DNA of 64,000 nt from Paenibacillus xylanexedens (GCF_007680605.1 NZ_VEIO01000008.1:124001-188000); one strand, 5' to 3'; counted from the first letter of the stretch, positions 1-8,257 are shown. Translations and numbers: made by a program. Notes: generated by a model from the sequence alone, not told the origin.

Positions 1-117
1 ATAAGCAATCATCGAGATATGGTTGTCATTCGCTGTTTTCTTTAACCGAAATATCCGCATCATTTGTATCTTTTATAACATTGTCAATATCAGCTGTGTC
101 TTGAACAGCTCCATCGA

Positions 118-456
118 TTACTGCGCTTTGTATGCCAGTTGATGTCCGTCCTCGAATCCCTTGGCGAAACCCGCGTTGAATCCCTCGTTGTACGCCTCGT
201 TGTACCCCTGACTGTACGCGCTGTCCGGGTTTGGATCGGTAGGGGTAACCGGGGCGACAGGTCGAACAATTTTTTTGTTCCGGTGCCTCTGCACCGCACG
301 TTTCTTTTTTTTCAGCCACGCACTGCGTCCTTTGCCTGTACGTTTGTGGACAACACGTTTCGATTTCAGCGCACGCAGCTTGCGGATCTTACGCAAGCGG
401 GCGCCACGCGCTAATAAAGCACGTTTGGATTTCAATCTGGACTTCTTTTTTAACAT
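118..456 (-). CDS. Small Lys/Arg-rich protein with a Tyr/Phe-x-x-Gly repeat tail
   Basis: No family is recognised. The 112-residue product has a very basic N-terminal two thirds (runs of Lys and Arg up to about residue 65), a short Pro/Thr linker, and a C-terminal tail of aromatic-x-x-Gly units (GYNEAYNEGFNAGFAKGFEDG). The ATG at 456 is chosen because a CAGGAGGA ribosome binding site lies just upstream; the reading frame is open further but lacks one. It is the last gene of a four-gene operon, 1 nt after the stop of the previous gene. Two glycosyltransferases at 28.7-31.9 kb carry the same kind of basic N-terminus plus GY-x-x-GY-x-x-G tag, so a common tethering or localisation role is inferred. 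Nucleic-acid binding through the basic region is an alternative. Confidence 0.75.
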   Translation of the reverse strand: MLKKKSRLKSKRALLARGARLRKIRKLRALKSKRVVHKRTGKGRSAWLKKKKRAVQRHRNKKIVRPVAPVTPTDPNPDSAYSQGYNEAYNEGFNAGFAKGFEDGHQLAYKAQ

Positions 457-457
457 A

Positions 458-757
458 TCAGCATTCCTCCTGTAGGTCCCCGGCGGTACGAACGACACAT
501 CCGGGGTCTTTGAGCCAAGGCAGACCTGGCTCTCCATGGCGAATTCGGGTCAGTCTGATCCCCGTAATCATGCGAGACATCTCTTCCTGATAACGACTAA
601 GCAGACGTATATTCTCCGCGAGACTTCGGGCGGATATTTCCGAATGAGAAGACACACTGGCTACACTGTCCAGAATGCGGGCGAGTGCCTGCTGGCTATG
701 TGCAATCGATTCGATGAGTGCCAGTTTGACCTCCTGCTCACGCTGCAACAAACTCAT
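458..757 (-). CDS. Small helical protein, IAHSxQ-type
   Basis: Unrecognised 99-residue, mostly alpha-helical protein. Residues about 17-30 carry IAHSQQALARILDS, which closely matches IAHSHQQIARVLDA in the first gene of the same operon, so the two look like distant paralogues. The start codon overlaps the preceding stop (ATGA at 754-757), a sign of translational coupling. The C-terminus has a Pro/Gly/Trp-containing stretch and ends in Cys. No membrane segment or signal peptide is visible. The function is unknown; the context (basic YxxG-tag protein next) suggests a small structural or scaffolding complex. Confidence 0.7.
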   Translation of the reverse strand: MSLLQREQEVKLALIESIAHSQQALARILDSVASVSSHSEISARSLAENIRLLSRYQEEMSRMITGIRLTRIRHGEPGLPWLKDPGCVVRTAGDLQEEC

Positions 758-1095
758 TTTCCCAGATCCCCGAGATCCATGCCGCCAAACATGCCCCCGT
801 CCATGCCGCCGCCATCTTCGCTGTCATTCTGGACCATCACGGCTTTAAGGTTGTTGCACAGTCCCGTTTCCATGCGCGTTAATCCTTCCAGCAGCTCCAC
901 CAGCTGCTCATGCATTTTAAGCGGTTCACCAACCTGATCGCCATGAGTTAAAAAGCTGTCCCCGTTCAGATGATTCAGCGTCCAATTCCGTACCTTTTCC
1001 GCCTCAATGGCTTTGGCTTCCAGAATCAACGCAATGTTCCACTGCATCTTGGCTGCAGCATCCAGCATCAAAATGAGACTTTGTTCTCTGCTCAT
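754..1095 (-). CDS. Small helical protein with Met/Gly-rich acidic tail
   Basis: Unrecognised 113-residue protein. Residues 1-85 are predicted helical, with AAAKMQWNIALILEAKAIEAE near the N-terminus at the place where its operon partners have the IAHSxQ motif. The last 25 residues are acidic and rich in Gly and Met (GGGMDGGMFGGMDLGD). It is the second gene of the operon, starting 23 nt after the first gene and overlapping the third by 4 nt. No enzyme motif, membrane segment or signal peptide is visible. Confidence 0.7.
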   Translation of the reverse strand: MSREQSLILMLDAAAKMQWNIALILEAKAIEAEKVRNWTLNHLNGDSFLTHGDQVGEPLKMHEQLVELLEGLTRMETGLCNNLKAVMVQNDSEDGGGMDGGMFGGMDLGDLGK

Positions 1096-1118
1096 GTTTC
1101 ATCACCCGCCTTCCGGGC

Positions 1119-1406
1119 TTATTCTTCCTCTTGTACCGCGATCTCCCGCATAACCTGGGTCAGCGTCTCAGCCACAGCTTCTTCCAGATCAGCAAGCCCT
1201 CCCAGGTAGGAGATAATGCTTTTATTAATCTGTCCCGAGCTGTCCAGCAAACCTTCAACCCCATCCAGCTCCGGCTCGTTATCCGGCAAATGGTGGATGA
1301 TCTCCGACATGCGTACAGCAACCTGGCGTTTGGCATCCAATACCCGTGCAATCTGCTGGTGGGAATGCGCGATATGGTTAATTATTTCATCGATTTTACT
1401 CTGCAT
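1119..1406 (-). CDS. Small helical protein, IAHSxQ-type, first gene of operon
   Basis: Unrecognised 95-residue acidic helical protein. The start at 1406 is chosen because AAAGGAGGAG lies immediately upstream; the open frame extends 20 codons further without a ribosome binding site. The N-terminal half contains INHIAHSHQQIARVLDAKRQ, the motif shared with the third gene. The C-terminal half (LADLEEAVAETLTQVMREI) looks like an amphipathic helix or short coiled coil. The four genes 1406 to 118 appear to be one transcript. The role is unknown; similar names in public genomes for such short proteins are not trusted here. Confidence 0.7.
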   Translation of the reverse strand: MQSKIDEIINHIAHSHQQIARVLDAKRQVAVRMSEIIHHLPDNEPELDGVEGLLDSSGQINKSIISYLGGLADLEEAVAETLTQVMREIAVQEEE

Positions 1407-1645
1407 GGTGCTCCTCCTTTCGGTTAAGGCCTGCTTCACCCATAGAAAAAACCGGCCTATCAGCATTTGCCTGCTACAGCATATGCCGGGCCGGGAGCGT
1501 CAGTTACTCCAGCTTGCGCCTATATCGTTAAATTGCATAATTCCCATATCCTATGAATTCCTTGGCCTCGATGCCCTCAAAATACATACTTCAGTCAGGA
1601 AAATAACAGCTGCGGAAATGAACCGGGCAAGCTTCTATTCATAAG

Positions 1646-1686
1646 CAAAAAAGCCACTCTCCCGGACTGCACCGGAGAATGGCTTT
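1646..1686 (-). terminator. Rho-independent terminator
   Basis: An inverted repeat of about 12 bp (arms at 1653-1665 and 1672-1683, one bulge) is followed on the minus strand by a run of six T. It would end the transcript of the small gene at 1751-2083 and separate it from the four-gene operon. The stretch 1407-1645 holds the operon's upstream region; no clear promoter was identified there. Confidence 0.75.
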
Positions 1687-1750
1687 GTTCTTGAATTTGG
1701 TCATTCATCGTTGTACTTCAAAGTAGTGTTTCAATGTTGTTCACTTCGTG

Positions 1751-2083
1751 CTATCTGCGACTGGCCCATTTGATTTTACGCGCCACTTCCACTCGCTGTA
1801 GTTGCAGAACGCCGACACGTTCTTCAAACTTCTTGCGTTCATCCACAGAATGAGCGGCGTGGATCTGATGACACAGACCTGTTAGTTTGCTGTTGATATA
1901 ATCGAATCTCATCCATAATTCTTCTTCAGGAGTATGTTGCTGCTCCGGTGCCGTTTGAAATATTTTGAGTTGCTGGATAAGGGACTGGCGCCATTCCTGA
2001 TCTTGAATTTGGATGGCAAAATGCAAAAGATCCAGATAATCATCGATTTGCAACGATATGTCGCAATCAGGTTTAGTCTTCAT
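1751..2083 (-). CDS. Hypothetical small cytosolic protein
   Basis: A 110-residue protein of unknown function. It is soluble, helical and rich in Gln, Glu and Leu, and ends in a basic WASRR tail. AAGGAGA lies 8 nt upstream of the ATG. There is no signal peptide, membrane segment or known catalytic motif. It appears monocistronic, with its own terminator at 1646-1686, and stands between the small-protein operon and the mod genes without an evident link to either. Confidence 0.65.
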   Translation of the reverse strand: MKTKPDCDISLQIDDYLDLLHFAIQIQDQEWRQSLIQQLKIFQTAPEQQHTPEEELWMRFDYINSKLTGLCHQIHAAHSVDERKKFEERVGVLQLQRVEVARKIKWASRR

Positions 2084-2276
2084 CGTCGTCTCTCCTTATT
2101 TCAATGCTTGGCTGGAATCAGTTACCTCCTATTTTACAGGAACAAGCCCATGGAAAGCGAGTGCTGAAAGGTAAATTTTCGGGAAAATATTTGTTTTTTT
2201 TCGCTCAAAAGGGCTTTACTTTTCCATAATGATCATTTTCATCCCTTTTGAGGACATATGTCATCAGATTCATAAT

Positions 2277-2318
2277 AAAAACCCGCAATCCGAGAATAAA
2301 TTCTCTTAGCGGGTTTCA
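2277..2318 (-). terminator. Rho-independent terminator of modAB
   Basis: The arms ACCCGC (2281-2286) and GCGGGT (2309-2314), with an inner AGAAT/ATTCT stem, form a hairpin followed on the minus strand by a T tract. It lies 34 bp past the modB stop. Positions 2084-2276 hold nothing else that could be supported. Confidence 0.8.
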
Positions 2319-2351
2319 TCACATTTTTCCCATTTAGAAACGAATTAGAAA

Positions 2352-3041
2352 CTAAAAAGATGCTTTGCTGTCGCGCTGCTGTCTCGTCATAAGTAACATC
2401 AGAAAAGAGATGATAACAATCGATATCGTCCAAGCCCAGGCCATCGTCCGATTTCCTGAATCCACAGCGACATAAATGGCCGTTGGCACCGTCTGTGTTT
2501 TGCCCGGAATGTTGCCAGCGATCATCAGTGTTGCGCCAAACTCCCCCAGCGCGCGGGCAAAGCCCAAAATAAATGCTGTCATCAATGCTCTACCTGCCAG
2601 GGGCAACGTAATATAGCGGAACACCTGCCATTCACCTGCTCCGATAGACCGTCCAGCATCCTCCAGGTCTCGATCCACCCCGTTAAAACCGGATTTCATC
2701 GTCTGATACACCAGCGGGAAGGCGACAACGACAGAAGCAATGACCGCAGCCCACCACGAAAAAATGACAGGGGCCGAAAAGATTGCCTCGATCCAGCGTC
2801 CGAGCAAACTTCTCCGACCTAGAATAACCAGTAGCAGGAATCCAACCACCGTTGGAGGAAGCACAAGCGGAAGCATCAGAACGGTCTCCAGAAAAATTTT
2901 GCCGCGAAATGCAGTTCGTGACATTTTCCAGGCGACAGCTACCCCCACCACAACCGCTATAACGCTGGATAACAGCGCCACCTGAAGGGACAGACGCACC
3001 GGGGGCCAGAACACGGACCAGTCGATTGCGTTCATATTCAT
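2352..3041 (-). CDS. modB: Molybdate ABC transporter permease ModB
   Basis: Inner-membrane permease of a molybdate (or tungstate) importer, 229 residues, the usual length for ModB. It shows about five hydrophobic segments and the conserved cytoplasmic EAA-type loop (residues about 125-150, DLEDAGRSIGAGEWQVFRYITLP), followed by LGFARALGEFGATLMIAGNIPGKT, a typical ModB signature. The start overlaps the modA stop (ATGA at 3038-3041), so translation is coupled. No modC ATPase gene is adjacent. The same arrangement, a regulator plus ModA and ModB without ModC, is known for Bacillus subtilis yvgKLM. The ATPase is inferred to be encoded elsewhere. Confidence 0.93.
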   Translation of the reverse strand: MNMNAIDWSVFWPPVRLSLQVALLSSVIAVVVGVAVAWKMSRTAFRGKIFLETVLMLPLVLPPTVVGFLLLVILGRRSLLGRWIEAIFSAPVIFSWWAAVIASVVVAFPLVYQTMKSGFNGVDRDLEDAGRSIGAGEWQVFRYITLPLAGRALMTAFILGFARALGEFGATLMIAGNIPGKTQTVPTAIYVAVDSGNRTMAWAWTISIVIISFLMLLMTRQQRDSKASF

Positions 3042-3916
3042 TTCGGAATCGAAAATCCGTATTTCGCAAAGATATCAAGTACTTCAGGTGTTTGCAGATA
3101 AGCATAGAATTGTTCAGCTTCTGAGCGGTGTTTCGTACCTTCGATGATGCCTAGCGGATAATTGGCAGGTGTGTAACTGCTCTTATCTACTTCAAACGCA
3201 ATCTTTACCTGCTTGGAAGTCAGTGCATCGGTTTTGTACACAAACCCTGCATCCGCATTACCTGTTTCTACATATTGAAGAACCTGTCTTACGTCTTTGC
3301 CTTGAACAAGCTTTTTCTCAAGCTGATCCCAAAGCTTCGCATTGGTCAGGGCCTCTTTGGCATAAGTACCTGCAGGTACGCTTTCTGGAATGCCAATGGC
3401 TACCGTTTTGATACCATCATTCGTTAAATCCTTCTCACTGGTTACTGCGCTTATCCCATCCGCCGGTACAATAGCTACCAATGAATTTTGAAGCAGGTTC
3501 TTCTGGTCGCTTGATTCAATCAGGTTCTCATCAACCAAGGCTTTCATATTTTTCGCAGACGCCGATACAAAAATATCTGCCGGTGCTCCCTGTTCGATCT
3601 GCTGCTGTAATGCACCGGACGCACCGAAGTTAAAGCTCAGGCTGATATTGGGATTGGATTGTTCAAAGTTCGTCCGGATCTCCTTCATTGCATCGGTCAG
3701 ACTTGCTGCAGCGGATATCGTCAGCTCGACTTTTTCCTGTGGCTCTGTCGTTGCTGGCGCTGTATTTTCACCAGATGTAGCTGGTACAGAAGCTGTTTGA
3801 TTTGTGGAAGACGCTGCATCTTGCTTGTTCGCGTCTGCGTCAGCTCCGCAACCAGCCAGTACAAGCGCCAGTCCCAGCGACATCGTTCCAAGCACATATG
3901 TAATTCGTTTGTTCAT
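3038..3916 (-). CDS. modA: Molybdate-binding lipoprotein ModA
   Basis: Extracellular solute-binding lipoprotein that captures molybdate for ModB, 292 residues. The start at 3916 is preferred over the upstream ATG at 3937 because it gives a clean lipoprotein signal: MNKR, a hydrophobic stretch and the lipobox LVLAGC. A Ser/Thr/Ala-rich linker of about 40 residues follows. The ModA domain begins with ELTISAAASLTDAMKEI and includes FNFGASGALQQQIEQGAPADIFVSA, the oxyanion-binding signature region. The C-terminal part has the expected VLQYVETGNADAGFVYKTDA. It is the first gene of the modAB transcript and is divergent from the regulator at 4223. Confidence 0.93.
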   Translation of the reverse strand: MNKRITYVLGTMSLGLALVLAGCGADADANKQDAASSTNQTASVPATSGENTAPATTEPQEKVELTISAAASLTDAMKEIRTNFEQSNPNISLSFNFGASGALQQQIEQGAPADIFVSASAKNMKALVDENLIESSDQKNLLQNSLVAIVPADGISAVTSEKDLTNDGIKTVAIGIPESVPAGTYAKEALTNAKLWDQLEKKLVQGKDVRQVLQYVETGNADAGFVYKTDALTSKQVKIAFEVDKSSYTPANYPLGIIEGTKHRSEAEQFYAYLQTPEVLDIFAKYGFSIPK

Positions 3917-3952
3917 TCGTTCTCCCCCATATTCCACGTTTAATATTATGTT

Positions 3953-3984
3953 TAGTTATAACTAGATATAATTGATTATAACTA
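3953..3984. promoter_or_regulatory. Candidate operator: two TTATAACTA repeats
   Basis: TTATAACTA occurs at 3956-3964 and again at 3976-3984, exactly 20 bp apart (about two helical turns). The first is part of a perfect 12-bp palindrome, TAGTTATAACTA (3953-3964). It lies about 40 bp upstream of modA in the divergent intergenic region. The likely ligand is the HTH regulator encoded at 4223, by position only. TATAAT-like hexamers overlap the repeats, so it could also cover the modA promoter. Confidence 0.5.
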
Positions 3985-4097
3985 ATTATACACAGAACGT
4001 ACGAAATAGGAAGGTGAGATTATTCACATTCTACATTCGAGACAATATGTCAGCTTTTTTATGATACGTTCTCAGGTTTATGCGTGTCTTCAAATAA

Positions 4098-4106
4098 TGG
4101 TATAGT
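4098..4106 (+). promoter_or_regulatory. Candidate extended -10 promoter of the regulator gene
   Basis: TGGTATAGT (TG at 4098-4099, TATAGT at 4101-4106) fits an extended -10 element. No good -35 hexamer lies 17 bp upstream. It is 117 bp from the start of the regulator gene. The remaining bases 3985-4222 hold no other supported feature. Confidence 0.35.
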
Positions 4107-4222
4107 ACAAGAAACGCCATTGTATCGAAGGGAATAAGAATTAGAATATGAGTGGATTACACATATAGGGCTTCAATATAAAATTTTAACGCCTTTATAT
4201 TATAGAGGGAGGTTCTTCACCA

Positions 4223-5341
4223 ATGACGGAGGAGCAATCCTACACAACCGAAGAAATAGCCAAGCTGCTTAAAATATCCAAACTAACCGTCTATGATTTG
4301 ATCAAAAAGGGAGACCTTGTCGCCTACCGTGTGGGCAAACAGATGCGCATCGATGCTGCCGATCTGGATGCTTACAAACGCCGTTCCAAGCAACTCCAAT
4401 CCCCGGCACAGGCACAACAAAATGCATTGCCGGGTACGACAACAACCGAGCAACTTTCAACCGAGGCTGTCCAGAAGCATAATCCAGTTGCTGGCTCATT
4501 CGCAGTAACGGATCATGTCGAATCTCAGCATGCGATGACATCTAATCATAGGATAGCGTCCCCTTCTCCAATGATTGCCGCACCTTCATTCGCTAGTTCT
4601 ACGGCTAGCTACAGTCAGAACATCGCGGGTGCGGCGCGACATCTCGTTATAACGGGGCAAGATGTCAGTCTGGATATTCTGATGCGTCATATGGAGAAGC
4701 AATCCCGGGATATTCGTCCACTGCGCTCTTTCATGGGGAGTCTGGATGGGCTAATCTCGATGTATCGGGGGGAGTCCGACCTGGTCAGCACTCATCTGCT
4801 CGATGGCGACACCGGGGAGTATAATCTGCCGTATATCCGCAAAATTTTAACAGGCTGGTCCTATGTCGTTGTCAATCTGTTGTCTCGCCCTGCCGGTCTA
4901 TATGTTCCACGCGGGAATCCCCGTCAATTGAACGACTGGACCGATCTGAACCAATCCGACCTGCGCCTCGCGAATCGGGAAAAAGGATCTGGCGCCAGAG
5001 TGTTGCTGGACGAGCAATTACGGCTACACGGGATTTCTGCTGCCGAACTACTCGGATATGAGGTGGAGGAAACAAGTCATATGGGCGTCGCAGCCAAAGT
5101 CAGCTCCGGCGAAGCCGATGTAGGTGTCGGTATAGAGAAGGCCGCTCGCCTTGTCGGGCAAGTCGATTTCATTCCGCTCGTGCAGGAGCGCTACGACTTG
5201 GTCATGCTGAGAAAACAGGGGAACGAGGCCTGGATTGAATCGGTTTTACACATCCTTCGTTCCCCGGAGTTCAGGCAAGAGCTGCGAGCATTTGAGGGGT
5301 ATGACGTATCGCGTACGGGTGAAGTGTTATTCGAGGCTTAG
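4223..5341 (+). CDS. HTH regulator with periplasmic-binding-protein-like ligand domain (molybdate responsive type)
   Basis: One-component regulator of 372 residues. Residues about 5-54 form an excisionase-type helix-turn-helix (YTTEEIAKLLKISKLTVYDL, then VGKQMRIDAADLDAYKRR). A Gln/Thr/Ser-rich linker runs to about residue 135. Residues 140-370 are a PBP-like domain of the kind found in molybdate-responsive regulators and at the C-terminus of some MoeA proteins (LLDGDTGEYNLPYIRKIL, NREKGSGARVLLDEQL, SGEADVGVGIEKAA). It is divergent from modAB and is inferred to control it in response to molybdate or molybdenum cofactor; B. subtilis YvgK has the same context. GGGAGG lies 13 nt before the ATG. 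There is no signal peptide, so it is cytosolic. Confidence 0.85.
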   Translation: MTEEQSYTTEEIAKLLKISKLTVYDLIKKGDLVAYRVGKQMRIDAADLDAYKRRSKQLQSPAQAQQNALPGTTTTEQLSTEAVQKHNPVAGSFAVTDHVESQHAMTSNHRIASPSPMIAAPSFASSTASYSQNIAGAARHLVITGQDVSLDILMRHMEKQSRDIRPLRSFMGSLDGLISMYRGESDLVSTHLLDGDTGEYNLPYIRKILTGWSYVVVNLLSRPAGLYVPRGNPRQLNDWTDLNQSDLRLANREKGSGARVLLDEQLRLHGISAAELLGYEVEETSHMGVAAKVSSGEADVGVGIEKAARLVGQVDFIPLVQERYDLVMLRKQGNEAWIESVLHILRSPEFRQELRAFEGYDVSRTGEVLFEA

Positions 5342-5625
5342 CTGTGGGAGAGTGGAGTAGCCTGGAGTAGCCTGGAGTGTGTGCGAGATGAAAGAGAGAA
5401 GGACGATGTAAACGGAGGAAAGGGTTAGGAGCGTTGGTGAGGATGGCAGCAGGGTAACAGGTTGTACGGTGTATGGGCTGTTCGGTTTGGTCTAGAGCTG
5501 TACGGTGCACGGTTGAACGGTCTACGGGGGTAGGGATCCAGTATATTCCACTCCATCTAATTTTGCTCTTCAGCAGTTTGTTTGCTCTCAACAAATGACT
5601 GCTACTCCACCTGCACTTCCTAACG

Positions 5626-5825
5626 CTAACGATCACCAGAGAGCTTATTTAGCCACATTTCTCAGTTTGAAAATTCTAACGATCACCACAGAGCTTATTC
5701 GGCTGAAAATCACCGATTCCCCCACCAAAATCGCTATTTCTAGCAAAATAACGCTTCTACGGATCGTTAGAATTTCAAACCCGCTTTTTTTGGGATGAAT
5801 AGCGTTCCTGGGGATCGTTAGAATT
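5626..5825. repeat. Four-arm 50-bp-phased palindromic intergenic repeat, copy 1
   Basis: Four copies of a unit of about 27 bp with core CTAACGATC and end TTATT. Two are direct (5626-5650, 5675-5699) and two inverted (5747-5774, 5798-5825). Spacing between like arms is 50 and 51 bp. The whole can fold into a nested cruciform or long hairpin. The same architecture recurs at 58060-58260. It lies between the convergent genes ending at 5341 and 6123. The rest of 5342-6122 is gene-free: 5345-5380 has a TGGAGTAGCC tandem repeat, and 5826-6122 shows nothing supportable. Confidence 0.85.
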
Positions 5826-6122
5826 TTGGACTAGAAAATTTCAGGGGCACGAGCCGGGCCTGCTGCAGCAGTTTCATTCACATACATCACTTATTCGCAC
5901 CACCCGGCTATTCCACCTACTCTCACACTTCTCTTCCTTCTTCCTTCCTGTTCCAGTGTCTATTCATTATGGTGTTCCATCTCCGTATGTGCAATCTTCC
6001 ACGATAAAACAAAAAGAGGACCTCAATCGTTGTCACGATTTCGATCCCCGTATAGCAATGCGCGCTTCTCCAGTTATTTCAGTTATTTCAGTTCTACCAC
6101 CAGATGCATAACAACTATGTTT

Positions 6123-6464
6123 TTAATCACGTTCGCGCCAAAATACCCCGGATTCGTCTCGTTCCACTTGCTCCAACACATCCTCGAAATCGAAACATGG
6201 CACAACCATATCCGCCGGACTCCAGCTGTGCTGATCATCGCTAGCGTATACCTTCCACTGCTCTCCCTCCCAATAAAAGCGAGCAATCGGCATTCGCTCC
6301 CACTGATGTCGTTGTCCAGCAGGACGTTCTTCGCTCAGAATCAACTCATGATCCTTCATCTCATAGGTTAACTTCACCATCGTCCGTAGCTCTGCTGGTA
6401 CTTTCTCATGGACATAACCGTTCATCAAGGATACAATGCGTCGCTGCGTAAACATATCCAACAT
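6123..6464 (-). CDS. DUF3024-family protein
   Basis: A 113-residue cytosolic protein. The order (Y)EMKDHELILSEERP, then MPIARFYWEGEQWKVYA, then DMVVPCFDFEDVLEQVERDESGVFW is that of DUF3024 proteins, whose function is unknown. The ATG at 6464 has AAGGAGGT 8 nt upstream, whereas the longer open frame to 6500 has none. It lies 38 bp downstream of rpsN on the same strand, so it may be read from the zinc-starvation transcript; no terminator is seen between them. Confidence 0.8.
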   Translation of the reverse strand: MLDMFTQRRIVSLMNGYVHEKVPAELRTMVKLTYEMKDHELILSEERPAGQRHQWERMPIARFYWEGEQWKVYASDDQHSWSPADMVVPCFDFEDVLEQVERDESGVFWRERD

Positions 6465-6502
6465 GGAAGAGACCTCCTTATCAAAAACTCCGCTTATCAT
6501 GC

Positions 6503-6772
6503 TTACCAGCTGGACTTGGTAACTCCCGGGATCTGACCTTGATGAGCCAGTTCACGGAATTTGATCCGGGAAACTTTGAATTTGCGCAGATATCCGCGTG
6601 GACGGCCAGTGATCTCGCAACGACTTTTCAATCGTGTTGGTGAAGCGTTACGAGGCAACTTTTGCAGCGCCTCATAATCACCTTTTTCCTTCAGTTCACG
6701 GCGCAGTTCCGCATACTTTGCCACGATTGCCTGACGTTGTTTCTCACGCACAACCTTTGATTTTTTAGCCAT
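6503..6772 (-). CDS. rpsN: Zinc-independent ribosomal protein S14 paralogue
   Basis: 30S ribosomal protein S14, 89 residues, of the C-minus type. The segment RCEITGRPRGYLRKFKVSRIKFRELAHQGQIPG is typical of S14, but the two CxxC zinc ligands of the short zinc-type S14 are absent. In B. subtilis the equivalent (YhzA/RpsNB) is induced by zinc limitation under Zur and replaces the zinc protein. Here it lies 141 bp downstream of a CobW GTPase gene that has a Zur box, consistent with the same role. The gene's own upstream region (6773-6913) has no Zur box that I can see, so read-through from the Zur-controlled promoter is inferred. Confidence 0.92.
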   Translation of the reverse strand: MAKKSKVVREKQRQAIVAKYAELRRELKEKGDYEALQKLPRNASPTRLKSRCEITGRPRGYLRKFKVSRIKFRELAHQGQIPGVTKSSW

Positions 6773-6913
6773 CTTCTACAGCTCCTTTGTTAGATTTTTT
6801 AGATGATTCATGAAAAGTATCTCGGCCGACGAACTCCATCAGGTTGTCCTACTCTAAAGCCCAGATCACTTAAGCTCTTACACACTAGCTTTCCTTACAC
6901 CGTCAAGCCTCTC

Positions 6914-8110
6914 TTACATAGCCTCTACAGGCCACGGTAACGGATTCTCAAAATGTCCCCAATCCGCCAGCATCTCTTCATCGCTGAGCAGACATTGATC
7001 CAGTTCATCCTCAATGATGGAACGCTCCATATCAATGCCGATCATGACCAGTTCTGTTTGGCGGTCGCCCCACTCGGCATCCCATTTTGCAAGCACATCC
7101 GGCTCTGTCCGCAAAATCTCTTCCTTGTCCGCTTCCGGCAGCGCGGCAACCCAATGCCCGGCAGGCCCAAACTGAATGGACGGCCCCGCCTGACTCAGAC
7201 TGGCAGCCACATCTCCTTCAGCGGCAAGCCATACCAGCCCTTTGGCACGTACAACCTCTTCCGGCCAGTAGCTCATGAATTCAGCCAGACGGGAAGGATG
7301 AAACGGCTTCCTGCGGCGGTACACAAATGATCCGATACCGTATTCTTCGGTCTCTGGCGTGTGGGACTCTTTTTCCAGCTCCTGAATCCATCCGGCCGAC
7401 ATGCTCACTTTCTCAAAATCAAACCGTCCCGTATTCAAAATCTCCACCGGGTTCACCTGTCCGTTCACCGTACGAATGATTTTGGCACTCGGCTGCAACT
7501 TGCGGATAATGCCTTCCAGTTTGTGAAGCTCTGCCTCTTCCACAAGATCACACTTGTTCAGCAGTAGCACATCACAGGTTTCGATCTGATCAATGAGCAG
7601 ATCCACTACGTCACGAGTATCGTCTTCCCCGGTCGCCTGATTTCGATCCAGCAGGCTCTGCCCTGAGGCATAATCATGCCAGAAACGGTTGGCATCAACG
7701 ACAGTCACTAGACAATCCAGCTTCGCCAGTCGTGTCAGATCGATGCCTGTCTCTTCATCGGCATATGTAAATGTCTGTGCCACCGGAACAGGTTCGCTGA
7801 TGCCTGTCGACTCAATCAGGATGTAGTCATACTTGCCTTCGTTTACCAGCTTTTCGATCTCCTGCATCAGATCATCACGAAGAGTGCAGCAGATGCATCC
7901 GTTGGACATTTCCACAAGTTTTTCTTCGGTACGGGAGAGTGTTGCCTCCCCTTTCACCATAGCCGCATCAATATTGACCTCACTCATATCGTTCACGATT
8001 ACAGCGACTTTCAGCCCTTGGCGATTGTGCAGCACATGATTCAGAACCGTTGTTTTGCCTGATCCAAGGTAACCGCTAAGAACGGTCACCGGTATTTGCT
8101 TTTGTGTCAA
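6914..8110 (-). CDS. CobW/COG0523-family GTPase, zinc-starvation type
   Basis: P-loop G3E GTPase of 398 residues, a predicted metallochaperone. Motifs: Walker A GYLGSGKT (residues 13-20), the metal-binding GCICC (Cys72, Cys74, Cys75), LIESTGISEP (G3 region), LLNKCD (G4), and a C-terminal CobW domain from about residue 255 (IGSFVYRRRKPFHPSRLAEFM). It is close to YciC/ZigA-type proteins, which are Zur regulated and thought to supply zinc to client enzymes. It begins with TTG (TTG-ACA-CAA), supported by AGGAG 9 nt upstream. A sigma-A promoter and a Zur box precede it. The gene leads a transcript with rpsN and perhaps the DUF3024 gene. Confidence 0.92.
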   Translation of the reverse strand: MTQKQIPVTVLSGYLGSGKTTVLNHVLHNRQGLKVAVIVNDMSEVNIDAAMVKGEATLSRTEEKLVEMSNGCICCTLRDDLMQEIEKLVNEGKYDYILIESTGISEPVPVAQTFTYADEETGIDLTRLAKLDCLVTVVDANRFWHDYASGQSLLDRNQATGEDDTRDVVDLLIDQIETCDVLLLNKCDLVEEAELHKLEGIIRKLQPSAKIIRTVNGQVNPVEILNTGRFDFEKVSMSAGWIQELEKESHTPETEEYGIGSFVYRRRKPFHPSRLAEFMSYWPEEVVRAKGLVWLAAEGDVAASLSQAGPSIQFGPAGHWVAALPEADKEEILRTEPDVLAKWDAEWGDRQTELVMIGIDMERSIIEDELDQCLLSDEEMLADWGHFENPLPWPVEAM

Positions 8111-8163
8111 TTAGATCTACTCCTTATAGGTACAGTTCACCTTAATCGGTGGATTTCCGAATT

Positions 8164-8184
8164 TAATAGTAATAATTACGATTA
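8164..8184. promoter_or_regulatory. Zur box upstream of the CobW GTPase gene
   Basis: A 21-bp near-palindrome with arms TAATAGTAAT and ATTACGATTA around a central A. It differs from the B. subtilis Zur consensus core (TCGTAATnATTACGA) at one position of the left arm. It starts about 10 bp downstream of the -10 hexamer, so a bound repressor would block transcription. The same 21 bases occur at 19420-19440. Confidence 0.88.
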
Positions 8185-8193
8185 ACAACAATG

Positions 8194-8222
8194 ACTATAA
8201 TCCTGCTTGGCGTCGTTGTCAA
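8194..8222 (-). promoter_or_regulatory. Sigma-A promoter of the CobW GTPase gene
   Basis: On the minus strand: TTGACA (8222-8217), a 17-bp spacer, and TATAGT (8199-8194). Transcription would start near 8187, at the edge of the Zur box. Confidence 0.8.
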
Positions 8223-8257
8223 ATCTTTTTTTCGTATCTCGTGCAAAAAAACAATGA

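Noticed and set aside
26..319. Minus-strand frame of 97 codons overlapping the YxxG-tag gene
   Set aside because: Its first two thirds are the tag gene read in another frame and it has no ribosome binding site. The acidic 3' part (26-117) could be coding but cannot be supported alone.
5345..5540. TGGAGTAGCC and TGTACGGTG near-repeats after the mod regulator
   Set aside because: They are short and imperfect, with no second locus or fold; probably low-complexity drift, so not listed as a separate element.
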